Shown: positions 1 to 8,822 of the stretch, in pieces
How positions within the stretch are numbered: position 1 is the first letter of the stretch
Layout of the letters: each line of letters opens with the position of its first letter
From: Calothrix sp. HK-06
GTDB lineage: Bacteria > Cyanobacteriota > Cyanobacteriia > Cyanobacteriales > Nostocaceae
Assembly: GCF_001904745.1 (NCBI RefSeq)
Contig: NZ_MRCD01000001.1
Coordinates: 124,001 to 188,000 of the forward strand
Length of the DNA: 64,000 nucleotides
Reading direction: 5' to 3'
Position numbers and translations under genes: made by a program
The notes under the pieces: model-generated
Seen by the model: only the letters and a program-made list of their open reading frames with translations
The model's database searches: none
What the model was told of the DNA's origin: nothing

Positions 1-389
1 TTGGGAACCATGTAATCAACACCAGGTTGCAGCGCAAAGCTAATTTTGTTACCAACAGGAGAAGGGTCACTACCACCAGCAAGTACTAACCCGGCGCCTA
101 TATAAGCATCAGTTTGCCAGTTCAAAGGAATATCATAAGATACTGTAGGTACAACTGCTGTACTTTGACCTATCAAAGCTTGTGCGCGAAATGATATTGG
201 TGTTTCTAACAACTTATAACGCGCTGCTAAAACTCCTCCTACTTGGATACCATCCGAAAGACCAACAGCAGGTCCAACACCTACATAACTTCCATATGCA
301 ACTTGTGCAGAAGCGGGTTGAGCAAACTGCGTCAATCCCAATATCGAACCAGCGAATACAAGTGATGTCAAATACTTAAGATGCCTCAT
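1..389 (-). CDS. Outer-membrane/porin-like secreted protein, 3' part cut by window edge
   Basis: The reading frame starts at an ATG at 389 and runs off the left edge, so only the N-terminal ~129 residues are visible. It opens with a signal peptide: a basic start (MRHLKY), a hydrophobic stretch, then a cleavage-like PASAQ. The mature part is glycine-rich with alternating residues (YGSYVGVGPAVG, then YIGAGLVLAGG), as expected of beta-strands in a small outer-membrane beta-barrel. The barrel assignment is inference from composition; the family is not identified. It lies upstream of no visible partner, since the next gene (474-2618) shares its strand and precedes it. Confidence 0.6.
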   Translation of the reverse strand, partial: MRHLKYLTSLVFAGSILGLTQFAQPASAQVAYGSYVGVGPAVGLSDGIQVGGVLAARYKLLETPISFRAQALIGQSTAVVPTVSYDIPLNWQTDAYIGAGLVLAGGSDPSPVGNKISFALQPGVDYMVP

Positions 390-418
390 TGCCCTACTCC
401 TCACATAATTTTGAATTA

Positions 419-456
419 GGGGTAAAGGGTTATTTTTCTTACTCTACCCTTTCCCC
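419..456 (-). terminator. Possible intrinsic terminator downstream of the RDD/pentapeptide gene
   Basis: GGGG-T-AAAGGGT (419-430) pairs with ACCCTTTCCCC (446-456) with one bulge. It begins 18 bases beyond the stop at 474 on the minus strand. There is no clean T-run after it, so termination strength is uncertain. Confidence 0.35.
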
Positions 457-473
457 ATTCTTCATTTATAACA

Positions 474-2618
474 TTACGGGCATCGTGGATGAATGCCGCC
501 TTGAGTACAAATGTAGGCTAATTGCTTGGCATCTAGATTTCTGGCTTGGCTAAAATCAACACCTTTTACTACTGCTGACTGAACACCTATTTGAGGTTTC
601 TGTACAAATTGCTCAGAAGGGTCTTGACCGGAACTAGATAAAATTGCTCCTTGAAAATCGGCGCCTGCTACGTTTGCACCTTGTAAGTCTGCTAGACTCA
701 AATCGGCATTTCGCAAACTCGCATTTTCTAAGTTCGCTTTTCGCAATATTACGTTTGTCAACCTAGTCGCATTCAAATTTGCACTACTTAAATTTGCATG
801 GTCTAAATAAGCACCTGATAAATCTGCTGCTTGCCAGTTCGTTTTGGTTAAGTTGGCATAAGATAATTGGGTGCCAATTGCAATTGACCTGCCTAGTTGG
901 GCGCCAAACATTTCGGCATCATTCAATTTAGCTTCGCCAATATCAGCACCTGTAAGGCTAGCATTTTCTAAAATAGCACCGCGCAAATCGGCGCCTACAA
1001 GTTGAGCGCTGCTAAGATTGGCACTTAATAACCGCGCGGAAGATAAATTAGCTTTGTTGAGAGTGGCACCACTCAAGTCGCTTCTATTTAACAAAACCCG
1101 ACTTAAGTTAGCTTCGGTAAAATTTGCCTGCTTCATAGACGTAAACCGCAAATCCGCTGTCCAGTCATCATATGTATCCCAGCGACCATCTGGGCCTGGA
1201 CCCCGAAAACGAGTGTTTTTAAAACTAGCTTGATTCAGATTGGCGCCTCTAAAATTGATGCCCCACAAATTTGTTTTGTCAAGTACCAAATTAAAGAAAG
1301 CGGTTGGACTAGAAACTGTTTGTGATAACTTAGAACGGCTTAAATCAACGTTAACTAATTGACCACTATAAGTTCCGACAATTTTGTTAATCGCTTGCTG
1401 GTTAACTTGTAACTCCTGTTGGTTTTTCAATTGTTCGTTTCCAGAACTTGTATCAACTCCAGTTGCAAGTTGTAAATTTTTACGCTTTAAATAAGGAATC
1501 GCATCAGCACCAACATTAACTAAAGCTTGCTGAATTGTATTAAGAAGAATTGGGTTTTTCTCTTCTGCCAACAAATCTACTAAAAACTGTGTAGCTTGCG
1601 AGTAATTTAAAGTGCCCATCGTCATGATGGTACTTTGACGCTCATCAACACTGGCATTGGAACTTGCTTTCAAACGTTTCTCTAAATCGATAAACTGCTT
1701 ACGATTACCTTCTTCGGTCGTTCGATAATTTTCTTGCGACTGAATATATACTTGGGTACCTACTAATGTCCCTAAAACCGCAGTCATACTCACTAGCGCA
1801 ATGCTAAACAGAGTAATACTAGGGTTGGAAACCATCCAACGCCATAGTCCTGAGCGTCGAATTGTGTCTGGAGACATTACCACTGAGGCAATTGCAGCTT
1901 CTTCATCTGATTCGTTCCACTGTTCCCTAGATTGCTTTAAGCCAGTGTTTGGTGGTATAAAGGGTTTTGTTGCGTCAATTGTATAAGTCCCTGCAATCTG
2001 GTCGTGGAACGCACGACGATTACGCTTTAAAGAAAATCCTGTTGCTTCGCTTAATATTGCAATCCCAGCTAAACCAGTTAAAATTACTAAATTGGGAAAC
2101 GCTGGACTATAACGCCATAATATATAAGCAACAGACATTGGTACACCCCAACGCCCAATTCCTTCGCGTACTAAAATAGGCGCCAAACCCGGTGGTGTTC
2201 CTTGTTCAGAAACAACCCGCACTGCAAACCAACGCTTGGGAATAGTACTGCCTGTCTTTGCGAGTAAATATAACTGCCAACACGAAAGCGTTAAAGGTGC
2301 AATTGCAGCAATCGTCCACAAAATATTTGTGGGTAATGAAACGTTTCGATTTCCATAGCTCACAGGCAATGCTAAAGGACGCGAAACTTCACGCTCAATT
2401 ACTCCAATTACCGGATTCAACGGTACTCTGCTAAATTCGCTTCTTGTATTCGCAAAAGCCCCTATTCCATACGGTATCAACCCACTTACAAACACAATAG
2501 CCACTTCTGCTGCCCAAGCTGCAAGGCGCCTTTTTTTTAAAGACATTACATTTGCCTGTTTGCCAGACTCTCGTGGCTTATTCTCGTTTGTCCCTCTCCT
2601 CACAATTGGGGTTGTCAT
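474..2618 (-). CDS. RDD-domain membrane protein with C-terminal pentapeptide repeats
   Basis: A protein of about 714 residues. The N-terminal ~220 residues hold several membrane segments and an RDD-like domain ending in the RRAFHDQIAGT signature. Another transmembrane helix follows (SITLFSIALVSMTAVLG). Next comes a soluble stretch with HEAT-like alpha helices and then about 230 residues of A(N/D)Lxx pentapeptide repeats, which fold as a right-handed beta-helix. It ends in a Cys-containing tail (AYICTQGGIHPRCP). The start chosen is ATG 2618 because AAGGA lies 8 bases upstream; an in-frame upstream start at 2651 lacks this. Function is unknown; RDD proteins are often transporters, and the repeat domain may bind a partner. 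Confidence 0.75.
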   Translation of the reverse strand: MTTPIVRRGTNENKPRESGKQANVMSLKKRRLAAWAAEVAIVFVSGLIPYGIGAFANTRSEFSRVPLNPVIGVIEREVSRPLALPVSYGNRNVSLPTNILWTIAAIAPLTLSCWQLYLLAKTGSTIPKRWFAVRVVSEQGTPPGLAPILVREGIGRWGVPMSVAYILWRYSPAFPNLVILTGLAGIAILSEATGFSLKRNRRAFHDQIAGTYTIDATKPFIPPNTGLKQSREQWNESDEEAAIASVVMSPDTIRRSGLWRWMVSNPSITLFSIALVSMTAVLGTLVGTQVYIQSQENYRTTEEGNRKQFIDLEKRLKASSNASVDERQSTIMTMGTLNYSQATQFLVDLLAEEKNPILLNTIQQALVNVGADAIPYLKRKNLQLATGVDTSSGNEQLKNQQELQVNQQAINKIVGTYSGQLVNVDLSRSKLSQTVSSPTAFFNLVLDKTNLWGINFRGANLNQASFKNTRFRGPGPDGRWDTYDDWTADLRFTSMKQANFTEANLSRVLLNRSDLSGATLNKANLSSARLLSANLSSAQLVGADLRGAILENASLTGADIGEAKLNDAEMFGAQLGRSIAIGTQLSYANLTKTNWQAADLSGAYLDHANLSSANLNATRLTNVILRKANLENASLRNADLSLADLQGANVAGADFQGAILSSSGQDPSEQFVQKPQIGVQSAVVKGVDFSQARNLDAKQLAYICTQGGIHPRCP

Positions 2619-2840
2619 AAATATTTCCTTTATTCTGAAATTTTTAAGCAATCACAACCTTTATAAATTAAAGGCTATTCAATAGTTAATAGCGAACGAG
2701 TTACAACTTAATATTTCTCAACATATAACTAATCTTTACGTGGGACGATTGGAACCTCTTAATAGTTGCCTTCGTCTATAAAATTAGTTTTTATCAACAC
2801 TTTATCGCTCGTGCGCTTTATGAAGGCGGGCATTATTAAA

Positions 2841-3272
2841 ATGAATATAGGTTTACTATTTAGGCTTGTTCCAGCTGCTTTAGCGATGAGTTTGTGTCTC
2901 ACCGTTGCCAAACAAGCAACAGCAGAGCAAGTAAAAATCAGTCCCAATTTCAAACCAGACCCTCTCACCCTAACGGGTAAATCAGGAGGTTCTAACAAAG
3001 GTAACTGCGGTAATATTGCACCTACTCCAAATCAGGTTATCCAAGTCACTGAGTCATTACCGTATTTACGGTTAACAGTCGAAGGTTCCGGACAACCAAC
3101 ATTACTAATTGATGGACCTGGGGGTCGTTTTTGTGTACTACCTGATAATTACTCAGGCAAGAAGCCCGAAATTACAGGGTTTTGGCAAGCTGGTAGTTAC
3201 TCGCTATATGTAGGTGAATTATCTCAGGGACAGTATAACTATACGCTCTCGATTTCGCAACAGAAGAAATAA
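2841..3272 (+). CDS. Small secreted protein of unknown function
   Basis: The ATG at 2841 gives 143 residues opening with a clear signal peptide (MNIGLLFRLVPAALAMSLCL, cleavage near ATAEQ). The mature part has two cysteines (GNCGN and RFCVL), probably a disulfide, and a C-terminal half rich in Gly/Tyr/Ser beta-strand sequence (GFWQAGSYSLYVGELSQGQ) resembling small pre-peptidase C-terminal-like beta-sandwich proteins. In-frame ATGs at 2820 and 2766 would put extra residues before the signal peptide and lack a good ribosome site. It is divergent from the RDD gene. Function not recognised. Confidence 0.6.
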   Translation: MNIGLLFRLVPAALAMSLCLTVAKQATAEQVKISPNFKPDPLTLTGKSGGSNKGNCGNIAPTPNQVIQVTESLPYLRLTVEGSGQPTLLIDGPGGRFCVLPDNYSGKKPEITGFWQAGSYSLYVGELSQGQYNYTLSISQQKK

Positions 3273-3343
3273 TCAATTGACAACTGTTTAACAAGACTAA
3301 GCTGTCAATTGTTAAAAATACCTACATTTATCATCCAAAATAA

Positions 3344-3715
3344 CTATTCTTCGAGTAATTTCGTAGGTACTTCAACTGCGGTAACATCGATGGTACCTGC
3401 GGGAGTTATGCGATGAAAATGTGAATTTTCCACCGATAATCCTTCTCCGCAGTTCGGACACTGTAATTGTGTATTATTTAATCCTGTAAATTCAAATTGA
3501 CATACTGGGCATTTATCTGCTACCAAGCTTCGTTTCAGCCACCACTGAAAGCCAAAAAAAGCAATAGCTGGCGCCACAAGCAGCAATCCAACGATAATTA
3601 AGACTGAATTAACCAACCAACTCAACCCTAGTGACCCTAGTAACCAAGCAATAGCCACTAGAGTAAGTACAGGACGGAGATTCGATAATTGATACTGGGG
3701 GGATTTAAAGCTCAT
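3344..3715 (-). CDS. Zinc-ribbon membrane protein
   Basis: About 123 residues. Two hydrophobic segments lie at roughly residues 14-60 (VLTLVAIAWLLGSLGLSWLV and the segment after it). A C4 zinc ribbon follows (CPVC at ~70, CPNC at ~89), then a short acidic C-terminus. ATG 3715 is preferred; an in-frame TTG lies two codons upstream at 3721. The layout (two helices plus cytosolic zinc ribbon) is common in cyanobacterial conserved hypotheticals. No function is inferred. It converges with the secreted-protein gene ending at 3272. Confidence 0.65.
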   Translation of the reverse strand: MSFKSPQYQLSNLRPVLTLVAIAWLLGSLGLSWLVNSVLIIVGLLLVAPAIAFFGFQWWLKRSLVADKCPVCQFEFTGLNNTQLQCPNCGEGLSVENSHFHRITPAGTIDVTAVEVPTKLLEE

Positions 3716-3815
3716 TGTCAAACTTATGAATTCAAACTTCTTTTTTGTTCTCTTCCTAGGATAACGATTTTGAAGAAGCGAAGTTATAATCCGTTATAGA
3801 ATAGTGGTAAAAACA

Positions 3816-4976
3816 TTAAAACTGTTTTCTGAGTCGCGCGCTAAAAGCATCAATACCAAAGTGTGATACAACCTGTTCACGTAACCACTCACCATTACAT
3901 CGTTGGTCATCACCCTTAAGTATTTCTATACAAGCTATTGCTACCGCTTTAACATCACGATGTGGAACACGCCAACCAAGCCTACCATTTTGAAGTGGGT
4001 CAGCAGAACCATCAGCATCACCTGCTACAACAGGCACACCACAAGCCATTGCTTCTAAGTACACAATACCAAATCCTTCTTGCGAAGGCATAACATAGGC
4101 ATCAGCCAAACGATAATGCTCAACTAATTCTTCATTTGCTACAAACCCGGCAAACACCACACGTTCTTCTACACCACAATCTACTGCTAAAGACGCTAAT
4201 CTTGGTTGGTCATCACCTCGACCAATCACTAAATATTTTACGTCTGGAAAAACTTTAGCGATTTCAGGTAAAGCTTGTATTGTTATATCTACTCCCTTAT
4301 ATCGGTCTCCCGACCATAGTCTTGCCACGGTCATCAACACCCTAGCATCCTTCAAGCCATAACGTTCTACAAGTGCCGCTGATTTTACTCCCGGCGTAAA
4401 ATAATTATTATTTACTGCACAAGGCAATATTTTTATTTTTTGTGCGTCTAGCTTCGACGCACCATTTACAATTTGGTCACGGGTATAATGGCTTACTGTC
4501 CAAATCGAACTTGCTTTTTGTAAACTTTTAACTGTGAGTGCTGGTAAAGGTTGCCAAACTTCTTTACCATGTGTCATCACCGTGTAAGGAATACCTAAAA
4601 AATTACAAAATATTCCAATTAAACTCGCAAGATTAACGTGTCCACAATAAACATGCTTTGGTCGATGAAGCAGCAAATGCAAAAATAATGCTGCTGCCAT
4701 TCGTATTCTGTCGATTTGAGGCCAATTCGTTTTGAAGTAACGAAACCGTAAGTTCGCAGATTCAAAGTTATTCACGCAATTAGCAGCATCCCGTAGCAAA
4801 AATACTTCTGCACGAATTGCTTCGTTCTTGTCTGTATAAGAGCGAAACACATCTTTTACATAAGATTGAATCCCACCCTCACGGGCAAAAATTTCTAAAA
4901 ATACAAATACGTGACTTGCTGCTTCGATTTTGTTCACAGCTAAATCGTTTATTTTTCTATAACTTGTTTTTAGCAT
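3816..4976 (-). CDS. Glycosyltransferase family 4 (GT-B fold)
   Basis: 386 residues, the usual size for a GT4 enzyme. The N-terminal Rossmann half carries the FAREGGIQSY glycine loop. The C-terminal half has the nucleotide-sugar site LMTVARLWSGDRYKGVD and the E-x7-E motif in EGFGIVYLEAMACGVPVVAG, where the two glutamates contact the donor ribose and catalyse retaining transfer. Donor and acceptor cannot be read from sequence. It is a lone gene with no neighbouring polysaccharide cluster, so a role in exopolysaccharide or lipid glycosylation is only inference. Confidence 0.85.
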   Translation of the reverse strand: MLKTSYRKINDLAVNKIEAASHVFVFLEIFAREGGIQSYVKDVFRSYTDKNEAIRAEVFLLRDAANCVNNFESANLRFRYFKTNWPQIDRIRMAAALFLHLLLHRPKHVYCGHVNLASLIGIFCNFLGIPYTVMTHGKEVWQPLPALTVKSLQKASSIWTVSHYTRDQIVNGASKLDAQKIKILPCAVNNNYFTPGVKSAALVERYGLKDARVLMTVARLWSGDRYKGVDITIQALPEIAKVFPDVKYLVIGRGDDQPRLASLAVDCGVEERVVFAGFVANEELVEHYRLADAYVMPSQEGFGIVYLEAMACGVPVVAGDADGSADPLQNGRLGWRVPHRDVKAVAIACIEILKGDDQRCNGEWLREQVVSHFGIDAFSARLRKQF

Positions 4977-5108
4977 TTGGTTTATATATAAAAGGGTTCG
5001 TTTGTAATACTAAAATGGTACGCACCCTAAATTTAAGTATTTATCCTGAATATTTTCTTAATTTTGACACAAATTTTACTTAACATATATAATTTTTCAA
5101 ATCATAGC

Positions 5109-5135
5109 AAAAAAAAACCGCAACTAGAAATGCGG
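5109..5135 (-). terminator. Intrinsic terminator after the anti-sigma factor gene
   Basis: Read on the minus strand: CCGCA (5131-5135 complement) pairs with TGCGG (5118-5122 complement), followed by nine consecutive T. It lies about 110 bases beyond the stop of the gene at 5247-5705. Confidence 0.7.
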
Positions 5136-5246
5136 CGTTTACGTAATTATTGATTTAATTTTATACAAATTCATTCAAAATTTACTCTTCAAATTTGCTG
5201 TGCTGTAAGTGAGGCGCCGAGTCTTGTCATGATTCGTTGACGTTGA

Positions 5247-5705
5247 TTATTGACCGATTAAAGCGTATTTAACTATGAGCAAACAATTTCGACCGTCGAG
5301 CGTGCGTTCGTAAACAACACGGTCAGCCAAACGTCGTAGTAAAAACCAACCATAACCTCCAACTTGAAGAGTACCTGGTTCCGGTTCCCTAATCGCATCA
5401 GGGTTAAAAGGTTTACCCCGGTCCCAAATTCTAATTTCGAGTCGGTCAAGAAACAAACAAACATCAATATCAATAGTTGTCTCTGGTGGTAAAGCGTGGT
5501 GAGCATGACGAACAGCGTTCGTAAAACCTTCTGCCAACGCGAGATTAAGACGGTAAAGTTGGCTTTCAGACCAACCTCCTGGCGATAGGTACTTCAGACA
5601 AAATTGTTCAAACCATTGTTGTACTTGGTTTAGAAGCTTTAGTTCGCTCTTTACCGTCAGATGGTCTTGCTGCTCCATGCCTAGCATTGACCTTGACTTA
5701 AACAC
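5247..5705 (-). CDS. Anti-sigma regulatory factor / serine-protein kinase (RsbW-type HATPase)
   Basis: 152 residues forming one GHKL ATPase domain. The N box is ALAEGFTNAVRHAHH, the G1 box is WDRGKPFNP, and a G2-like box is GGYGWFLLRRLAD. In this family the kinase phosphorylates an anti-sigma antagonist (STAS) protein or sequesters a sigma factor. No STAS partner or PP2C phosphatase is adjacent, so its target is elsewhere. An internal start at MLGMEQQ would shorten it by six residues. A structured RNA-like stretch (5838-5913) lies just upstream. Confidence 0.85.
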   Translation of the reverse strand: MFKSRSMLGMEQQDHLTVKSELKLLNQVQQWFEQFCLKYLSPGGWSESQLYRLNLALAEGFTNAVRHAHHALPPETTIDIDVCLFLDRLEIRIWDRGKPFNPDAIREPEPGTLQVGGYGWFLLRRLADRVVYERTLDGRNCLLIVKYALIGQ

Positions 5706-5837
5706 TATGCAGGTTAATCGTTATTTTCAGTTAGGATCGTGATGTACAGATTTTATACTAAATGATTGAAACTAATGTCAAATTTATTGAGGCAAATCTT
5801 ACCGATTCTTATTATTTTGCTTCATATTGACGACATT

Positions 5838-5913
5838 TTCCACAGAATACATGACGCCTGCGCTCATTTCGCTCTGTGGAATTATCCCACAATAACGAAA
5901 CTCACAGGCGTCA
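5838..5913. other. Two interleaved 9-bp stems (candidate pseudoknot) between anti-sigma gene and petD
   Basis: Stem 1: TTCCACAGA (5838-5846) with TCTGTGGAA (5873-5881). Stem 2: TGACGCCTG (5852-5860) with CAGGCGTCA (5905-5913). The 5' arm of stem 2 lies in the loop of stem 1 and its 3' arm outside, which is a pseudoknot order on either strand. It lies 33 bases past the petD stop and 133 bases before the anti-sigma start, both on the minus strand. The long open frame here (5766-5960, +) looks non-coding. Confidence 0.4.
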
Positions 5914-5945
5914 AACCGTTAGAAAACCATTATAAGGCTATTGGC

Positions 5946-6428
5946 TTAGAACAATCCTAAAGTCAAAGACTTGTCGATTGGGAAGGTGGCGCCAATACCA
6001 AGCCAGATTGTTACCAAAGTACCGAACAAGAATACAGCGGTAGCAACAGGACGACGAAATGGATTTTGGAATTTATTAACGTTCTCAATAAAAGGAACGA
6101 GTATAAGACCCAGTGGTACCGCAGCCATTAAGAATACGCCGATAAGTTTGTTAGGAACCGTGCGTAGAATTTGGAATACAGGGTACAAATACCACTCTGG
6201 TAAAATTTCCAAAGGTGTTGCAAAAGGATTTGCAGGTTCACCAGTCATCGCGGGGTCAAGAACTGAGAGTGCTACGATGCAAGCAAACGAACCCATGATT
6301 ACTACTGGGAAAATATACAGTAGGTCATTAGGCCATGCAGGTTCACCGTAATAGTTGTGACCCATGCCTTTTGCCAGCTTGGCTCTTAAAGTTGGGTCTG
6401 AGAGGTCAGGTTTCTTTTGTGTTCCCAT
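5946..6428 (-). CDS. petD: Cytochrome b6-f complex subunit IV
   Basis: 160 residues, exactly the family length, starting [20 protein letters not shown]. It has three transmembrane helices and the [13 protein letters not shown] segment of the quinol-oxidising (Qo) site. With cytochrome b6 it forms the quinone-binding core of the thylakoid b6-f complex. ATG 6428 is the conserved start; a GGAG lies about 12 bases upstream. An upstream open extension to 6611 overlaps petB and is not coding. petB lies 110 bases upstream on the same strand, the standard petBD operon. Confidence 0.97.
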   Translation of the reverse strand: MGTQKKPDLSDPTLRAKLAKGMGHNYYGEPAWPNDLLYIFPVVIMGSFACIVALSVLDPAMTGEPANPFATPLEILPEWYLYPVFQILRTVPNKLIGVFLMAAVPLGLILVPFIENVNKFQNPFRRPVATAVFLFGTLVTIWLGIGATFPIDKSLTLGLF

Positions 6429-6538
6429 TTTAGATATGCTCTCCTGCGTTACTGTTTGAGTTAAAGCATTTATTTGGCGTTGATTAGGTGCAACTAATGT
6501 TGCATCCAGTGTAACGAGCGAAAAAAATACGCTCGTTC

Positions 6539-7186
6539 TTACAGCGGACCTGAAATACCTTGCTTGCGAATCATCAAGAAGTGGAACAGCATGAATACTG
6601 CAATTAACCAAGGTAATACAAATGTATGAGCGCTGTAATAACGGGTTAAAGTAGCTTGTCCAACGCTGGCACCACCACGAAGTAAATCAGCGATTAAAAC
6701 GCCAACTACAGGAATAGCTTCAGGTACACCACTAACGATTTTTACAGCCCAGTAACCAACTTGGTCCCAAGGCAACGAGTAACCAGTTACACCAAATGAA
6801 ACTGTGATTACTGCCAAAATTACACCACTGACCCAAGTCAATTCGCGAGGCTTTTTAAAACCACCTGTTAAGTAAACTCGGAAAGTGTGGAGAATCATCA
6901 TCAGCACCATCATGCTGGCAGACCAGCGGTGAATGGAGCGAATTAACCAACCAAAGTTCACATCGTTCATGATGTGCTGTACAGAAGTATAAGCTTCGGC
7001 AACGGTTGGTCTGTAGTAAAAAGTCATCGCAAATCCAGTTGCAAACTGAATAAGGAAGCATGTCAGGGTAATTCCACCCAGACAATAAAAAATATTTACG
7101 TGAGGAGGTACATACTTGCTGGTTACGTCTTCAGCAATTGCTTGAATCTCCAAGCGCTCCTCAAACCAGTCGTAAACGTTAGCCAT
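6539..7186 (-). CDS. petB: Cytochrome b6
   Basis: 215 residues, the exact family length. Four-helix cytochrome b with the bis-histidine heme ligands in RSIHRW, MILHTF, SAHTF and FHFLMI. Cys35 (in NIFYCLGG) is the covalent attachment site of heme cn that is special to b6-f. It carries electrons from plastoquinol across the thylakoid membrane. It is first gene of petB-petD and divergent from ctpA, an arrangement seen in other cyanobacteria. The 370-base gap upstream must hold the promoters. Confidence 0.98.
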   Translation of the reverse strand: MANVYDWFEERLEIQAIAEDVTSKYVPPHVNIFYCLGGITLTCFLIQFATGFAMTFYYRPTVAEAYTSVQHIMNDVNFGWLIRSIHRWSASMMVLMMILHTFRVYLTGGFKKPRELTWVSGVILAVITVSFGVTGYSLPWDQVGYWAVKIVSGVPEAIPVVGVLIADLLRGGASVGQATLTRYYSAHTFVLPWLIAVFMLFHFLMIRKQGISGPL

Positions 7187-7556
7187 ACAATCTCTAGTTC
7201 CTAAAAATCGATACTTACTGTGATAAAGTTCCCAAACATCACTGCATGGGATATTGGCTTATAGAGGTTCGCTTGTTGTCTTGGCGCCCAATCGTGCTAA
7301 GACTCTTTACTAAACTTAACACTCTTCAAAGTTTGTTCGTATTATGGCGTACTTTGCACCCAATCTCGGAGGATGATAGACACAAAGTAAATTTTAGCGT
7401 TTATGAAGAAGGATGAACCACATCAACTGGTCGCCCGTTTGATGAGAAAATGCACCGCTCCTATAAAAAAAGTAACATAGTCGAGAGACATATTTCATCA
7501 AATCCGCACTTCTCCGCGCGATTAATTTAGCAATTGAGTTAAACGTGTTGCTTCTA
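7187..7556. other. Divergent petB/ctpA intergenic region
   Basis: No gene seen in about 370 bases. By position it must hold the petB promoter (minus) and the ctpA promoter (plus). I could not identify a convincing -35/-10 pair or an NtcA-type GTA-N8-TAC site. One GGCGCC palindrome lies near 7285. Confidence 0.5.
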
Positions 7557-8798
7557 ATGGTCAAAATGCAAAAGAAAACTTTTCGGGTGGTATTATCGCT
7601 GCTAATGGCGTTGGTTCTTACTTTTAGCTTCTGTCAAAGTGCAACAGCATTGACTGACGAGCAAAAACTCGTATCAGAAGTTTGGCGAATTGTCAACCGT
7701 ACTTATCTTGATGATAGCTTTAATCATCAAAATTGGGCATCCGTTCGGCAGAAAATCTTAGAAAAGCCCCTCCAAAACCAGCAAGCTACATACGCAGCTA
7801 TTCAGACGATGCTCAAGAGTCTAGATGACCCTTTCACTCGTTTTTTAGACCCAGAGCAATATCGTAGCCTACAGGTCAACACTTCTGGGGAGTTAACAGG
7901 AGTTGGATTGCAAATAGCGCTCAATCCTGAAACAGGTAAATTAGAAGTTGTGGCGCCAATAGCGGGTTCACCAGCAGAAAAAGCTGGCATTCAACCACGC
8001 GACCGTATCGTTACCATTGAGGGTATTTCAACAGAAAAATTAACTCTTGATGAAGCCGCAGCTAGGATGCGCGGACCAAACGGTAGCATTGTAACGCTCG
8101 TTATTGAGCGTGAAGGCGCCCCAAACCGTGAAATACAGCTAACACGCTCACGCATTGAACTCAACCCAGTTATTGCCCAACTACACAAAACAGAACTTGG
8201 TAAGTCAGTAGGTTATTTGCGCTTAACTCAGTTTAATGCTAATGCCCCAATGGAGTTAGCACACGCTATTAATAGTTTAGAGAAAAAAGGCGCCGACTCG
8301 TACATACTCGATTTGAGAAATAATCCAGGTGGTTTACTGCAAGCAGGAGTCGAAATAGCGCGTCTTTGGCTTCCAGAGGGTACGATTGTTTATACAGTTA
8401 ATCGTCAAGGCATCCAAGGAAGTTTTGAAGCATTTGGCTCGGCTTTAACTAACGACCCATTAGTTATTCTAGTCAATCAGGGTACAGCCAGTGCTAGCGA
8501 AATTTTAGCAGGCGCCTTACAAGACAACGGTCGAGCAACACTAGTAGGTGAAACAACCTTTGGAAAAGGCTTAATTCAATCACTATTTGAACTTTCCGAC
8601 GGTTCCGGGTTGGCAGTAACTATTGCCAAATACGAAACACCGCAACATCACGATATTAATAAAATTGGTATAAAACCTGACAAGGTAGTGAGTTCTGAAC
8701 CCTTAACACGCGACCAAGTAGCAACCAAGGACGATGCTCAATACCAAGCTGCGCTATTACTTCTACAACAACAAAACGTCGTCGTAGGAGCAGCATAA
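7557..8798 (+). CDS. ctpA: Carboxyl-terminal processing peptidase (D1 processing-type, S41A)
   Basis: About 413 residues. It has an N-terminal signal peptide (VVLSLLMALVLTFSFCQS, ATA cleavage), a PDZ domain at roughly 100-190 (GELTGVGLQIA; GSPAEKAGIQPRDRI), and the S41 core. The Ser-Lys dyad is Ser in GTASASEILAG and Lys in FGKGLIQ. The family cleaves the C-terminal extension of the D1 protein of photosystem II in the lumen, allowing manganese cluster assembly. Start is uncertain among GTG 7545, ATG 7557 and ATG 7566, since no clear ribosome site decides it. It is divergent from petB. Confidence 0.93.
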   Translation: MVKMQKKTFRVVLSLLMALVLTFSFCQSATALTDEQKLVSEVWRIVNRTYLDDSFNHQNWASVRQKILEKPLQNQQATYAAIQTMLKSLDDPFTRFLDPEQYRSLQVNTSGELTGVGLQIALNPETGKLEVVAPIAGSPAEKAGIQPRDRIVTIEGISTEKLTLDEAAARMRGPNGSIVTLVIEREGAPNREIQLTRSRIELNPVIAQLHKTELGKSVGYLRLTQFNANAPMELAHAINSLEKKGADSYILDLRNNPGGLLQAGVEIARLWLPEGTIVYTVNRQGIQGSFEAFGSALTNDPLVILVNQGTASASEILAGALQDNGRATLVGETTFGKGLIQSLFELSDGSGLAVTIAKYETPQHHDINKIGIKPDKVVSSEPLTRDQVATKDDAQYQAALLLLQQQNVVVGAA

Positions 8799-8805
8799 AC
8801 TGTAG

Positions 8806-8822
8806 GGTGGGCACTGCCCACC
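8806..8822. terminator. Bidirectional hairpin between convergent ctpA and MBL-fold gene
   Basis: GGTGGG (8806-8811) pairs with CCCACC (8817-8822) around a five-base loop, ending at the stop codon of the minus-strand gene at 8823. No T-run is seen. Confidence 0.4.

Noticed and set aside
5766-5960. 64-codon plus-strand frame between the anti-sigma gene and petD
   Set aside because: It overlaps the petD end and the interleaved stems and has no ribosome site or family likeness.
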